64,000 nucleotides of DNA from Streptomyces xanthochromogenes (lineage in GTDB: Bacteria; Actinomycetota; Actinomycetes; Streptomycetales; Streptomycetaceae). Position 1 is the first letter of the stretch. The number at the start of each line of letters is the position of its first letter. The position numbers were made by a program, and so were the translations under genes. Positions 49,361-58,342 of this stretch are shown here, one piece after another. The stretch is from contig NZ_BMUZ01000011.1 of NCBI RefSeq assembly GCF_014650455.1, positions 303,326 to 367,325 on the forward strand, written 5' to 3'. The notes beneath the pieces are model-generated. The model did no database searches, had not been told where the DNA came from, and was given only the letters and a program-made list of their open reading frames with translations.

Positions 49361-49388
49361 GCGGCACCGCCCGCACCGGTGGTGGTGC

Positions 49389-50894
49389 TCACTTGCCGGA
49401 CCACCGCACTCCGGCGAACTCCAGCCCCTCGCCCACCTGGTTGACGGGCAGACCCTGCAGCTTGGCGTCCGCGACCATCAGGTTCGGCATGAGGTAGAGC
49501 CAGTCCGCGGCGGCGTCCTGCGACAGCATCCTGAGGGCCGCGCGGTAGCGGTCGCTCTCCTCCTGCGGCGGGCCGGCGTCGGCCTGCTTGAGCAGGTCGG
49601 CATAGGCGGGTTTGTCGTAGCGGAAGTAGTAGCTGGGGTCGGCGAAGATCCACTGGTCGCGGGGCTCGCTGTGCGCGATGATCGACAGGTCGTAATCGGC
49701 CTTGTTGAAGACCTCGGACAGCCAGCGGGCCGGGAACTCCAGCGGCTCGATGTCCGCCTTGAGACCCACCTGTGCCAGCTGGTCCTTGACGATCTGGGCC
49801 GCGCTGACCGCGTAGGGCAGATTGGGGATGCGCATCTTGAGCACGGTCCCCTCGGCCCCGGCGTCCTTGACGAGCTGCTTGGCCTTGGCCGGGTCGTACG
49901 GGACGCGGTTGGAGTCGCCCGCGTACCACGGGTCGGTGGGCGCCTCCTGGGAGCCGATCAGTGTGCCTCGGCCGAACCGGGCGGTCTTCAGCAGCGCCTC
50001 GTGGTCGATGCCGTAGCGCACCGCCTGGCGGACCCGCTTGTCGATGAACGGCTTGCGGGAGTTGTTCATCGACAGGACGACCTCGGCGGTCGAGGAGCCG
50101 TCGATGACCTGGAAGCGGCTCTTGTCGGCGAAGCGCGAGAGCGTCTCGGGGGCCTGCACCGCGCCCACGACGTTGACGTCGCCGGCGAGCATGGCGTTGT
50201 TCAGGGCGCCCGCGTCCTTGAAGTACTTCAAGGACACCTGGTTCAACTGGGGCTTGACGCCCCAGTAGTCGGCGTTGCGCCGCAGGATCAGCTTGTCGCC
50301 GCGCTGCCAGCTGCCCACGGTGAAGGGGCCGGTGCCCACGGGGTGGTTCTTCAGGTCGCCGACTCCGGTGCGGCTGTACATGGCGCCGATGCGCGAAGTC
50401 ATCGCGTACAGCCAGTTGTTGCTGGGGTGCTTGAGGGTCACGGCGACCGTGTCGGCGTTCACCTTCACCGCCTTGTCGACCACCGCCATCTGCTGGGCGA
50501 CCTTCAGCTTCCACCGCGTCTTGACCTGGTCGATGGAGAAGACGGCGTCGTCGGCGGTGAAGGGGGCGCCGTTGGTGAACTTCACGTTCTTGCGGAGGTG
50601 GAAGGTGTAGGTGAGACCGTCGGCGCTGCGCTCGTACTTCTCGGCCAGCTGGGGCTGGATCCTGCCCTGCTGGTCGACGCGGACCAGCCCCTCGTACACA
50701 TTGCCCAGCAGCGCCTGCGGGATGGCCGCCCCGTCGGTGCCGGAGAAGTCCAGCGTGGCGGGCTCGGCCACCAGGCCCACGGTGAGCGCGTCACCGGACT
50801 GCCGCCCGGAGCCGGAGCCGCATCCGGCCAGCGTGCCCGCGAGGAGGGCGCATCCGAGGAGGAGGGCCGACGTGCGGCGAGGGGGCAGGGTCAC
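49389..50894 (-). CDS. Family 5 solute-binding lipoprotein of the ABC importer
   Basis: A 501-residue lipoprotein. The signal peptide ends in the lipobox LAGC (Cys25), so it is anchored outside the membrane. The SBP_bac_5 signature is present (..LRKNVKFTNGAPFTADDAVFSI..), as in DppA/OppA. It delivers the solute to the permeases encoded next. Lying beside the biosynthetic cluster and divergent from the oxygenase gene, it may take up a precursor or reimport the product, but a housekeeping role is equally possible. GTG start with CGGAGC upstream. Confidence 0.88.
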   Translation of the reverse strand: MTLPPRRTSALLLGCALLAGTLAGCGSGSGRQSGDALTVGLVAEPATLDFSGTDGAAIPQALLGNVYEGLVRVDQQGRIQPQLAEKYERSADGLTYTFHLRKNVKFTNGAPFTADDAVFSIDQVKTRWKLKVAQQMAVVDKAVKVNADTVAVTLKHPSNNWLYAMTSRIGAMYSRTGVGDLKNHPVGTGPFTVGSWQRGDKLILRRNADYWGVKPQLNQVSLKYFKDAGALNNAMLAGDVNVVGAVQAPETLSRFADKSRFQVIDGSSTAEVVLSMNNSRKPFIDKRVRQAVRYGIDHEALLKTARFGRGTLIGSQEAPTDPWYAGDSNRVPYDPAKAKQLVKDAGAEGTVLKMRIPNLPYAVSAAQIVKDQLAQVGLKADIEPLEFPARWLSEVFNKADYDLSIIAHSEPRDQWIFADPSYYFRYDKPAYADLLKQADAGPPQEESDRYRAALRMLSQDAAADWLYLMPNLMVADAKLQGLPVNQVGEGLEFAGVRWSGK

Positions 50895-51294
50895 TGTTGC
50901 TCCGTGGAGGTCGGCGGCGTGTGGCGAAGGTGCGGTCCGGCGGCAGTGCCGGGTTCGGACACGGGCTTCCTTCGCGGAGAAGACAGAAAGGGAGAACGAG
51001 AATGCGGAATCTGCCTCGGCACATGGGCGTCGGACGCTCCGCGCGGTCGGCCCCAGGGAGCCGGAACACTACCCAATCACCTGACAGGACATCAACAGCC
51101 CTCCAGTGAAGGTGATTTGACCCACAGAACGAACGGCCACCCGAGTGCACCATGCACCCGTTAAGTCCAGAAGCGGTGGAACTTTGACGCCTCGACAGAC
51201 TGCGCACATGATCGACCAGCCGTCGGTGATCCGTGTGTCCGGCGGCCCTCGCACCTGATAACGCCGGTCCACATGAAGAGAGTTGGAGAGAGCC
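50895..51294. other. Divergent intergenic region, ABC importer and oxygenase
   Basis: 400 bp carrying both promoters. TTGACC at about 51117 on the plus strand is a possible -35 without a clear -10. A small open frame with a strong ribosome-binding site lies at 51002-51109 (listed separately). Confidence 0.4.
51002..51109 (+). CDS. Possible 35-residue small protein or leader peptide
   Basis: ATG at 51002 is preceded by AAAGGGAG at ideal 7-nt spacing. The peptide is basic and Ser/Arg-rich (starts MRNLPRHMGVGR, ends TSTALQ), with no signal or Cys residues. It lies 186 bp ahead of the oxygenase gene on the same strand. It could be a real small gene, an upstream regulatory frame or chance. Confidence 0.25.
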   Translation: MRNLPRHMGVGRSARSAPGSRNTTQSPDRTSTALQ

Positions 51295-52311
51295 TTGTCC
51301 CTTGAGTCCAGTAATCCGATACGTACCGAGCCGGTTACCGGTGCCGGCGTCTGGCGGGCCGGCGACTTCTCCGGTCCGGGCGACTGGACCGAAGTCCTGG
51401 ATGAATGTGAAATAGCGGAAGTGGAACGTGCGTTGGCCGTCGCCAAGGGACACGGAAGGTCGCCGGGCACGCTTTGCGTCGACGACTTTCCGCTGCCCAC
51501 GGTCACAAGACGGCTCGAAGGCATCGTGGACGAGCTCGAGTTCGGGCGGGGTTTCGCGGTACTGCGCGGGCTGCCGGTGGAGAAGTGGACGGTGGAGGAC
51601 GCCAAGCTGGTGTACTGGGGCATCGGCCTGCACCTCGGCACACCCGTGTCGCAGAACGCCGCCGGCGATCTGATGGCCCACGTCAGGGACCATTCCGAGG
51701 GCGAACTCGGCGACCCCTCCGTGGAGACCCGGGCCTACCGGACACGTTCCGAGCTGCCCTTCCACACGGACAGCGCCGACATCGTGGGCCTGCTGTGCCT
51801 GCGCAACTCGGGTCAGGGCGGCGAGAGCACACTGGCCAGCTCCATGACCATCTACAACCACCTGCTGGCCCACCACCGGGAGCTGCTCGGCCTCTACTAC
51901 CGAGGCTTCGTGTACGACCGGAGGGCCGAGAACGCGGGCGACGAGATCCCGTACTACCGGAATTCGGTGTACGGCTACTTCGACGGACTGCTCAACTGCC
52001 GTTTCTACATGACGCACTACATCGAGTCGGCGACGGTGAAGTCCGGTATCCCGCTCAGCGACATCGAGCGGCACGCACTGGAACTGTTCCAGGAAATCGG
52101 CTCCATGGAGGAGCACTGCCTCACCATGAAGCTGCGCACGGGGGACATCCAGCTGCTCAACAACAACGTGGTCGTGCACGGCCGTTCGGCGTTCCAGGAC
52201 GAGCCGGGGCGCCGCCGCGATCTGCTGCGCCTGTGGCTGAACACGCGCAAGGCCCGGAAATACCCCGACGATTTCGCCGCGTTCCGTTTCGGAATGCCGA
52301 AGACTCAGTGA
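51295..52311 (+). CDS. TauD/clavaminate-synthase-like Fe(II)/2-oxoglutarate oxygenase
   Basis: A 338-residue non-haem iron oxygenase. The facial triad is H157-x-D159 (in LPFHTDSAD) and H295 (in VVVHGRSAF), and R312 in DLLRLWL is the likely 2-oxoglutarate-binding Arg. Such enzymes hydroxylate or desaturate amino acids and small metabolites. TTG start at 51295 with GGAGAG 6 nt upstream. It converges on the flavin reductase gene, and its location beside the glutamate-mutase operon suggests that it oxidises an amino-acid intermediate such as a methylaspartyl compound (inference). Confidence 0.8.
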   Translation: MSLESSNPIRTEPVTGAGVWRAGDFSGPGDWTEVLDECEIAEVERALAVAKGHGRSPGTLCVDDFPLPTVTRRLEGIVDELEFGRGFAVLRGLPVEKWTVEDAKLVYWGIGLHLGTPVSQNAAGDLMAHVRDHSEGELGDPSVETRAYRTRSELPFHTDSADIVGLLCLRNSGQGGESTLASSMTIYNHLLAHHRELLGLYYRGFVYDRRAENAGDEIPYYRNSVYGYFDGLLNCRFYMTHYIESATVKSGIPLSDIERHALELFQEIGSMEEHCLTMKLRTGDIQLLNNNVVVHGRSAFQDEPGRRRDLLRLWLNTRKARKYPDDFAAFRFGMPKTQ

Positions 52312-52355
52312 CGTTTTCCGGCTGAGCGGCGGACGACGCCGGAAACGGGAAGCCC

Positions 52356-52413
52356 TGCCGTGGCCCGTCGGGTCATGTGCCGTGCTCGGCACATGACCCG
52401 ACGGGCCACGGCA
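52356..52413. terminator. Bidirectional terminator with a 27-bp perfect stem
   Basis: Arms 52356-52382 and 52387-52413 are perfect reverse complements, with the 4-nt loop TGCT. It sits between the convergent oxygenase and flavin reductase stops and should end both transcripts. Confidence 0.85.
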
Positions 52414-52435
52414 TTCGCGGAACGATGGGCTGGAA

Positions 52436-52939
52436 TCAGCCTCCGTAGGGCACCAGTTGGGGCCAGACGCTGTATTCGCCCTGGCAGTAGAGGAGGGGCT
52501 CGTGGGGCTGTGTGCCGCCGCCCTCGACCTGGCCGATGAAGAGCCAGTGGTCCCCGGCTTCGACGGTCTGGACGACGCGGCATTCCGCGTACGCCAGCGC
52601 CACGTCCGACAGGATCGGGGCTCCCCCGGCCGCCTCCGAGGGGCGCCACCGCACGTGAGTGAACTTGTCCTGCCCCTTGCCTGCGAAGACCTGGGACGCC
52701 TCCTGCCCGGACGCCGAAAGGAAGTTGACCACGAACGCCTGCGACGACTCCAGCGCCGGAAGGGTCTGGGACCGCTTGTCCACGCTGATCAGCAGCAGGG
52801 GCGGCGCCACGGAGACGGAGCAGACGGCATTGCACGTGAACCCGCGCGGCTCACCCTGATCGTCCACCGCCGTGATGATGGCGACCACCGTGGGAAACGA
52901 ACCGAATATCTCGCGGAACTGCTCGGGACTTATGGGCAT
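52436..52939 (-). CDS. Flavin reductase family protein
   Basis: A 167-residue FMN/FAD-binding reductase. The family pattern is clear: ..FPTVVAIITAVDDQGEPRGFTCNAVCSVSVAPPLLLISVDKRSQT.. at the start and ..DHWLFIGQVEGG.. near the end. It supplies reduced flavin to a partner monooxygenase; the LLM-type enzyme at the start of the same operon is the obvious recipient. Last gene of the operon, 145 nt after the ATP-grasp gene. Confidence 0.87.
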   Translation of the reverse strand: MPISPEQFREIFGSFPTVVAIITAVDDQGEPRGFTCNAVCSVSVAPPLLLISVDKRSQTLPALESSQAFVVNFLSASGQEASQVFAGKGQDKFTHVRWRPSEAAGGAPILSDVALAYAECRVVQTVEAGDHWLFIGQVEGGGTQPHEPLLYCQGEYSVWPQLVPYGG

Positions 52940-53084
52940 GTGGCTTCACCAGGATCTCGTGTGGGGTCCGGTGCGCGAGCGGGTCGGCCCCCGGACCGGC
53001 GTCGGAGTGGGTGGCCGGGCCCGCCGGGCGGGCGCCCCGACGAGGGCACCCGCCGCGCGGGCCCGGCGCTGCGTCTGGGAGTGC

Positions 53085-54347
53085 TCAGAGCAGTTCGTGC
53101 TCCAGCTCGCGCAACTCCTTGTGGGCGCGGTCGATCTCGGCCTGGTTCCCGTGCACGAGGAAGACCGCGCCGGGTGAGGAGTTCAGGTCCACGGTGCGCA
53201 CCGTCGGCGCACCGTCGGCCACCCGGAACCGCACGCTCTCGAAGGCCGCGAGCCGCCCCAGCTCCGCCTGGATCCTGCCGGTGTCCAGGGGTACCTCTCG
53301 GCGCGCGACCAGGTTCACGCACCGCGCCTGCTCCAGCTGCGGGTAGCGCACGGGACGGCGCGTCAGCGTCTCGGCCCGCGGCGTGTAGCAGTCGAGGGTG
53401 AGGCCGACCTGATTGGCGCCCGTGCACCGGTCGAGTGCCTCGGGGTTGGCCAGGCCCGACAGCCGGGCCCCGGTCTCCAGCAGGACGGGACCGCTCGCGG
53501 TGAGGATCAGCTCGCTGTGGGCCGGGCCGTCGGTGATGCCCAGCGCATCCAGGCAGTCGGAGACGTACGGGAAGATCCGGTCGATGGCCGGGTCGTCCGG
53601 GGCGAGCAGGTCCTCGGAGTCGTACACCTTCCGCTTGCCGTCCTGGACCGTCTTGCGGCTGATCCACGCGTCGGTGAACCAGTGTGTCCCGTCCCGGCTG
53701 ACGGTGTTGACGATGTATTCGTCACCGTCGAGATACTCCTGGACGAGCACGGTCTCGTTGGTCCTCAGCATGAGGTTCGTCTTGCCGATGACTGCCTCGA
53801 AGGCCGCGGCCACCTCCTGCTCGGTGTCGCAGGTGTAGACGTCGTCGGAGCCCGCGCTGTCGAGCGGCTTGACCACCACCCGCTCCAGGCCCGCAGCGCG
53901 CCGCCATGCCAGGAGCGGCCCGAGTTCGGCCCCGTGGCACTGGCGCGAGCTGCGTACGCCCGCCGCCGCGAGCGCCTCCATCATGAGGTACTTGTCGCGC
54001 CGGGCGGCAGAACGGGCGGCGTCGTTGCCGCGCAGTCCGAGCCGGGCGGCTATCTCGTCGGCGGCCTCCACCCCGAACTCACTGGCGGGGATGACGGCCA
54101 TCGGCTCCAGCGCGGCCAGTCGGCGCAGCACCTCCTCGGTGTGACCCGGGTAGGTGAGGTCCTCGGCGAAGACCTCCGTGGGCAGGCTCGCCGCGAAGGT
54201 CGCGGGGACGAGGTCGCGGGAGCGCACATGCACCACGCGGTAGTGGCCGGCCGCCTCCCGGGCCAGCATCGCCCCGGTGGAGAACGCGTCCACGAGCACG
54301 ACGACGGGCGGCTGCGGCCCCTGCGGTTGGACACTCAAGTTGGTCAC
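53085..54347 (-). CDS. ATP-grasp ligase (second of the cluster)
   Basis: A 420-residue ATP-grasp enzyme of the stand-alone amino-acid-ligase kind. Motifs: ..RDKYLMMEALAAAGVRSSRQ.. (lid region), ..ERVVVKPLDSAGSDDVYTC.., ..VLVQEYLDGDEYIVNTVS.., and the metal-binding end ..PVLLETGARLSGL.., with E and R in place but Asn replaced by Gly. It should activate a carboxylate as acyl-phosphate and couple an amine. The GTG at 54347 overlaps the mutase stop as GTGA; a GTG at 54359 is an alternative. Confidence 0.8.
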   Translation of the reverse strand: MTNLSVQPQGPQPPVVVLVDAFSTGAMLAREAAGHYRVVHVRSRDLVPATFAASLPTEVFAEDLTYPGHTEEVLRRLAALEPMAVIPASEFGVEAADEIAARLGLRGNDAARSAARRDKYLMMEALAAAGVRSSRQCHGAELGPLLAWRRAAGLERVVVKPLDSAGSDDVYTCDTEQEVAAAFEAVIGKTNLMLRTNETVLVQEYLDGDEYIVNTVSRDGTHWFTDAWISRKTVQDGKRKVYDSEDLLAPDDPAIDRIFPYVSDCLDALGITDGPAHSELILTASGPVLLETGARLSGLANPEALDRCTGANQVGLTLDCYTPRAETLTRRPVRYPQLEQARCVNLVARREVPLDTGRIQAELGRLAAFESVRFRVADGAPTVRTVDLNSSPGAVFLVHGNQAEIDRAHKELRELEHELL

Positions 54348-55603
54348 ACCGATCCCCACTCGAATTCGTTGGTGTCATAGCGGTTCGCCACGTGGTTGAG
54401 CATGTCGTAGAGCGCGTCGGAGCCCAGTCGGCCACCGCCCGGGGCGCCCGCGCCCGCCTTGGGCAGCGGAAGGCCGCCCCGCTCGCCCCAGGCCAGGGCG
54501 CCCCGGTCGTCGATGACGCAGGTGGCCGCGGCCCGGTTGTCCGGGTGCAGGCAGAAGGGGATGTCGAGCAGCCCCTTGCCGAACGCCGCCACCAGCGCGG
54601 TGCCCACGTCGGCGTCGAGGTTGAGCACCGCGTCGACGAGGAGCCGGGCCTCCGCGAGCGTCTCCTCGAAGAAGGCGTCCTCCAGCGCGGAGGGCGCCGA
54701 GCGCGTCCCGGGGTCATCGGCGGCCAGGGTCAGGGCCGAGAGGTTTTCGGACACGCTGGGTATCTGCCAGGCCTCCGAGACCGTCTTGACGATCATTCGC
54801 TCGCATCCGGCGTCGCGCGCGAGGCGGGCGCTGTCCCGGATGAGCGCGCCCGCACCGTCCGGGGTGCGGGGGAAGAGTCCCATGTACGTGTAGAGCACCA
54901 CGTGCCAGGTGGTGTCCCCCAGGTACTCCGCGGCCAGGGCCCGCAACGCCCGCAGGGCGCCCCGGTCCTGGACGGCCAGCGTCCCCTGCGCATAGCTCAG
55001 CGACAGGTGGCGCACCCCGTGCTGCCGGAAGAACCGGCCCTCCAGGATACCCATCGCCACCAGCAGGGACGGCGGGCAGAGCTGCCCGAGCAGGCAGCCG
55101 CCGAAGCTCTCGATGTGCCCGTGTTCCGTCGTGCCGGCCAGGAAGCGGCAGCTTTCCGCCCACGCCGTCACGGCGTCGGCCAGCGGGAGGCGGCTGTAGG
55201 GCAGACAGTAGGAGACCGGTCCGCCCTCCGTCGCGTCCAGGCCGACCTCGACCAGCCTTTCGAAGACACGCTGCGGCCGCGCGGTACCGTGCCGCACCTG
55301 CACGGGGAAGCCAGGCCCGTACAGGCCGTGCAGCATGTCCCGGGTCGCACCCGTCGGATGCGACACCAAGGGGTAGCCGTTGAGCTCCTCCCCCAAGGCG
55401 AGACGCTCCAGGGACGTGGTGTAGTCACCGACCCTGGTGTAACTGTCGATCGTGACCGTACCGACGGCCCTGACACCGAGGTCAGCCACGGCCCGCAGTC
55501 CCGCGCGCATGGTGTGGATGTTGCCCATCCCCATGCGCGGCTGGACGACCAGGGTCCGCAGCCGACGGGAGTCGGCTACGAACCGGTCGAAGTATCCGGA
55601 CAC
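54344..55603 (-). CDS. Glutamate mutase (methylaspartate mutase) E-subunit homologue
   Basis: A 419-residue barrel subunit that with the S subunit and adenosylcobalamin would convert L-glutamate to L-threo-3-methylaspartate. The substrate-binding motifs of the family are visible: VRHGTA and EGGPVSYCLPYS (RHG and EGG-SYxxPY), ..TIDSYTRVGDY.., and ..MIVKTVSEAWQIPSV.... It is about 60 residues shorter than the clostridial enzyme at the N-terminus. Its S partner is encoded three genes upstream in the same operon, not adjacent. ATG start at 55603, 1 nt after the PP-loop gene. Confidence 0.88.
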   Translation of the reverse strand: MSGYFDRFVADSRRLRTLVVQPRMGMGNIHTMRAGLRAVADLGVRAVGTVTIDSYTRVGDYTTSLERLALGEELNGYPLVSHPTGATRDMLHGLYGPGFPVQVRHGTARPQRVFERLVEVGLDATEGGPVSYCLPYSRLPLADAVTAWAESCRFLAGTTEHGHIESFGGCLLGQLCPPSLLVAMGILEGRFFRQHGVRHLSLSYAQGTLAVQDRGALRALRALAAEYLGDTTWHVVLYTYMGLFPRTPDGAGALIRDSARLARDAGCERMIVKTVSEAWQIPSVSENLSALTLAADDPGTRSAPSALEDAFFEETLAEARLLVDAVLNLDADVGTALVAAFGKGLLDIPFCLHPDNRAAATCVIDDRGALAWGERGGLPLPKAGAGAPGGGRLGSDALYDMLNHVANRYDTNEFEWGSV

Positions 55604-55604
55604 G

Positions 55605-57107
55605 TCACCGACCGGAGATCATCTCGAGCTTGAGTCCGCCGGTCCCCGGGTCGAAGGTCTGCACGCCGGTCTTGTGCGGGTCGTCCGCCCGCACCCGCGC
55701 GATCATCGAGTCCCGCGCCGTGAAGTCCGTCAGCGAACTGCGGTACAGGGTGCGCAGCTGCGACAGCGAAAGGGCCGACGTCCCCTCCAGCCAGGCCACC
55801 GCCTCCGCCTCGTCGGACGAGCCGTCGAGGACCGCGCGCAGCCGCTCGGCGCTGCCGGACATGTCCGGGTGGCAGCGGTCGAGGAATGCCTGCAGCCGCT
55901 CGCCCTCGTTCGTGAACGGCGAGAAGACCATCGCGACGAGCGCCGGCTCATCGAGGCCGAAGGCGTCGCGGGCGAACTCCTCCGAGAGCCGACGGCGCTG
56001 CTCCATCTTCTCGGCCGAGTCGTACCGGCTGAGCACGAGCTGCGCCAGGTTCTCCGGCATCTCCTTCTTCTTCATCAGCTCCTTGCCGAGGTGAAGGTAT
56101 TCGGTGATGCCGTCCTCGTACGTCCGGTCCTGCACGTACTGGGTCCGCAGCCCGCGCAGATGCGCCATGAGGTTGGGGTTGGCGCAGTCCGACTCGGAGA
56201 AGCTGAAGGCGAGGTCGTCGAACTGGAAGCCGAGGAAGTCGACGATCAGGTCCCAGTGGTCGTGCACCCGGTAACTGACGTGCTCGTAGATCGAGATGAA
56301 CTCCGGCTGTGCCGACCGGCCGCCGGTGGACACCTCGCGCTCGGCCAGCTCCGTCGCCGCGTCGTCGCCGAACAGCTCGCGGAAGTACGTGTCGCCGATG
56401 CCGCGCAGGGCGATCAACAGGCCCTGGAATCCCAGGCTCCGGCACTTGTCGACGTCGATGCCGCTGGCCTTGGCCAGGCGCAGGATCCACGCGGAGTAGA
56501 GCAGTTGCTCGCGGCGGGAGTCCCCGGTGACGACGGCGTCGACACCGCCCTGCCACCAGGCGGCACGCCCGTAGAAGTCGGCGACCGAGAGGTTGCAGCT
56601 GTTGCAGAAGGTGGGGCGGCCGTCGCCGGCCGACCGGTGCCCGTTCATCAGCACGTCGAGACGGTTGATGTCGAGCATGCGCTGCGGCAGCGGCAGCACC
56701 CGCTCGAAGGGACGGATGAGCGTGTGGTCGATCGTGATGAGCTCGACCCGCTCGTCCTGCGGCAGCCCGAGGGCCCGGTAGACGCGGTCGATGTTGTCCA
56801 TCACCGCCTGGGGCACGCCCGCGTGCCGCATGTTGGCGACGCGCATCACGAAGGTGTGGTCGAAGGTGTCCTGGAGGTACAGCTGGACGGCCCGTACGAA
56901 CGCGACGACGTACGTGCTGTCCTTGCCGCCGCCGTAGGCGACCATGAGCTTGTACTCGGGGAGCTTGTCCGGGCCCCCCGCGGACTCGACGATCTGCTCG
57001 CCGACGGCCTTGACACCGGTGATCTCGACTTGGCTCAGATAGCCGAACAGGCGCGAGCGGAGAGTGGCATCGTGCTCGCGGGTGTCCGTACCCGGCTCGT
57101 TGCTCAT
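55605..57107 (-). CDS. PP-loop (N-type) ATP pyrophosphatase family enzyme
   Basis: A 500-residue protein. The PP-loop that binds ATP phosphates is VAYGGGKDST (SGGxDS variant with Tyr-Gly-Gly-Gly) near residue 57. A Cys pair FCNSCN occurs around residue 172, as in PP-loop enzymes that carry sulfur or an iron-sulfur cluster (TtcA-like) or that bind zinc (WbpG-like amidotransferases). It adenylates an acceptor carbonyl, then a nucleophile (NH3 or sulfide) replaces AMP. About 200 C-terminal residues are unassigned. Its start overlaps the ATP-grasp gene by 4 nt (ATGA), so it is firmly in the operon. Confidence 0.75.
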   Translation of the reverse strand: MSNEPGTDTREHDATLRSRLFGYLSQVEITGVKAVGEQIVESAGGPDKLPEYKLMVAYGGGKDSTYVVAFVRAVQLYLQDTFDHTFVMRVANMRHAGVPQAVMDNIDRVYRALGLPQDERVELITIDHTLIRPFERVLPLPQRMLDINRLDVLMNGHRSAGDGRPTFCNSCNLSVADFYGRAAWWQGGVDAVVTGDSRREQLLYSAWILRLAKASGIDVDKCRSLGFQGLLIALRGIGDTYFRELFGDDAATELAEREVSTGGRSAQPEFISIYEHVSYRVHDHWDLIVDFLGFQFDDLAFSFSESDCANPNLMAHLRGLRTQYVQDRTYEDGITEYLHLGKELMKKKEMPENLAQLVLSRYDSAEKMEQRRRLSEEFARDAFGLDEPALVAMVFSPFTNEGERLQAFLDRCHPDMSGSAERLRAVLDGSSDEAEAVAWLEGTSALSLSQLRTLYRSSLTDFTARDSMIARVRADDPHKTGVQTFDPGTGGLKLEMISGR

Positions 57108-58342
57108 GCGGAAGTTGCCTCGAATTCGAACGTGTCGATGATGTGCTGAATGTCCGTCTCCACCTGCGCCTGGTCCTCGTGGAGCAGGATGAAGCGCCCG
57201 CTGTGGAGGGCGTCGTAGGCACCGCCCGGCTGCAACACCTCGCCGACCCGCGGCAGGAGTTCACGCCAGACGGTCGGCACCCGTCCGCTCAGCGGCTCGG
57301 CCCTGACCACCCGGGCCGGCAGGTCCGCGGGCTTGGGGATGATGAGCCAGCCGCCGGCCGGGTCACCGGACTTGACCGGCGCGGGCACCGTCTCCCCCGC
57401 CAGTGACCGCAGCCACACCTCATAGAGGTTGACGCCGAACAGCTTGTTCAGCAGGTGGGGCACCTCCCCACCGCCGATCCTGCCGCCGATCTCCAGGAAC
57501 ACCAGCTCGTCCTCGGGCGTCAGGAAGAGCTCCAGGTGGAACGGCGTGTCGTACATGCCGAGCGCCGACACGTACTCCTGGGTGAACGCTTCGATGCGCT
57601 CGCGCAACGGCGACTGCTGGAGCACGACCGAGCCCAGGGGCGCACCGGCACCGAAGGCGAGGCAGTCGCTCACGTAGTGCGAGGCGACCTGGAAGCGGAC
57701 CTCCGAGCCGGCCCCGATGTACCCGTCGACGTGGTAGATGTCGCCCTCGATGAACTCCTCGAGCTCATAGCGGGACAGGTCGACCGTCGGCAGCAGCTCG
57801 GCCAGCTCGGCCTCGCTCTCCACCCGGTGAACACCGATGCTCGCCGCGCCGTCGACCGGCTTCAGGATGACGGGGTAGCCGCAGTCCTCGGCGAAGGCGA
57901 GCACCTGCGAGGGATCCACGCACGCGGCGAACCTCGGCGCCCGCAGTCCTGCCTTGATCAGCTCCTGCTTCATGCGGACCTTGTCGCGGTACACCGCGAC
58001 CTCGTCCGGGGTGGGCCCCGGGATGCCCAGGGCCTCGCGCACCCGTGCCGCGATCTCCAGGGTGAACTCGGACAGTGCGACCAACTGGTCGACCGGACCG
58101 GCCACTTCGGTGATCTCGGCGACGGCTCCGCGCAGTGCGTCGAAGTCGTTGACGTCGCCGATCCGGACGCAGGAGGCGATCTTCGCGGGGTCGGCGAGCA
58201 CTCCCTGGGCGCCGAGCTCGTCCACCACGTAGCTCACCCGGTGTCGGTCGTGGTCGATGAACTCCTCGTACCGGGTGAGCTCGTTGTCCCAGCGCACTCC
58301 GTCCGAGAACCTCGGCCAGCGGTTGACGATGACTATGTGCAT
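57104..58342 (-). CDS. ATP-grasp ligase (first of the cluster)
   Basis: A 412-residue ATP-grasp enzyme. ..HIVIVNRWPRFSDG.. opens the N-domain; ..YRDKVRMKQELIKAGLRAPRF.., ..PVILKPVDGAASIGVHRV.. and ..ELVFLEIGGRIGGGEVPH.. mark the ATP-grasp subdomains, the last with the metal-binding E-x-G-G-R-x-G-G. Such enzymes make dipeptides or amide-linked products without NRPS. The start overlaps the S-subunit stop by one base (TGATG). Confidence 0.82.
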   Translation of the reverse strand: MHIVIVNRWPRFSDGVRWDNELTRYEEFIDHDRHRVSYVVDELGAQGVLADPAKIASCVRIGDVNDFDALRGAVAEITEVAGPVDQLVALSEFTLEIAARVREALGIPGPTPDEVAVYRDKVRMKQELIKAGLRAPRFAACVDPSQVLAFAEDCGYPVILKPVDGAASIGVHRVESEAELAELLPTVDLSRYELEEFIEGDIYHVDGYIGAGSEVRFQVASHYVSDCLAFGAGAPLGSVVLQQSPLRERIEAFTQEYVSALGMYDTPFHLELFLTPEDELVFLEIGGRIGGGEVPHLLNKLFGVNLYEVWLRSLAGETVPAPVKSGDPAGGWLIIPKPADLPARVVRAEPLSGRVPTVWRELLPRVGEVLQPGGAYDALHSGRFILLHEDQAQVETDIQHIIDTFEFEATSA

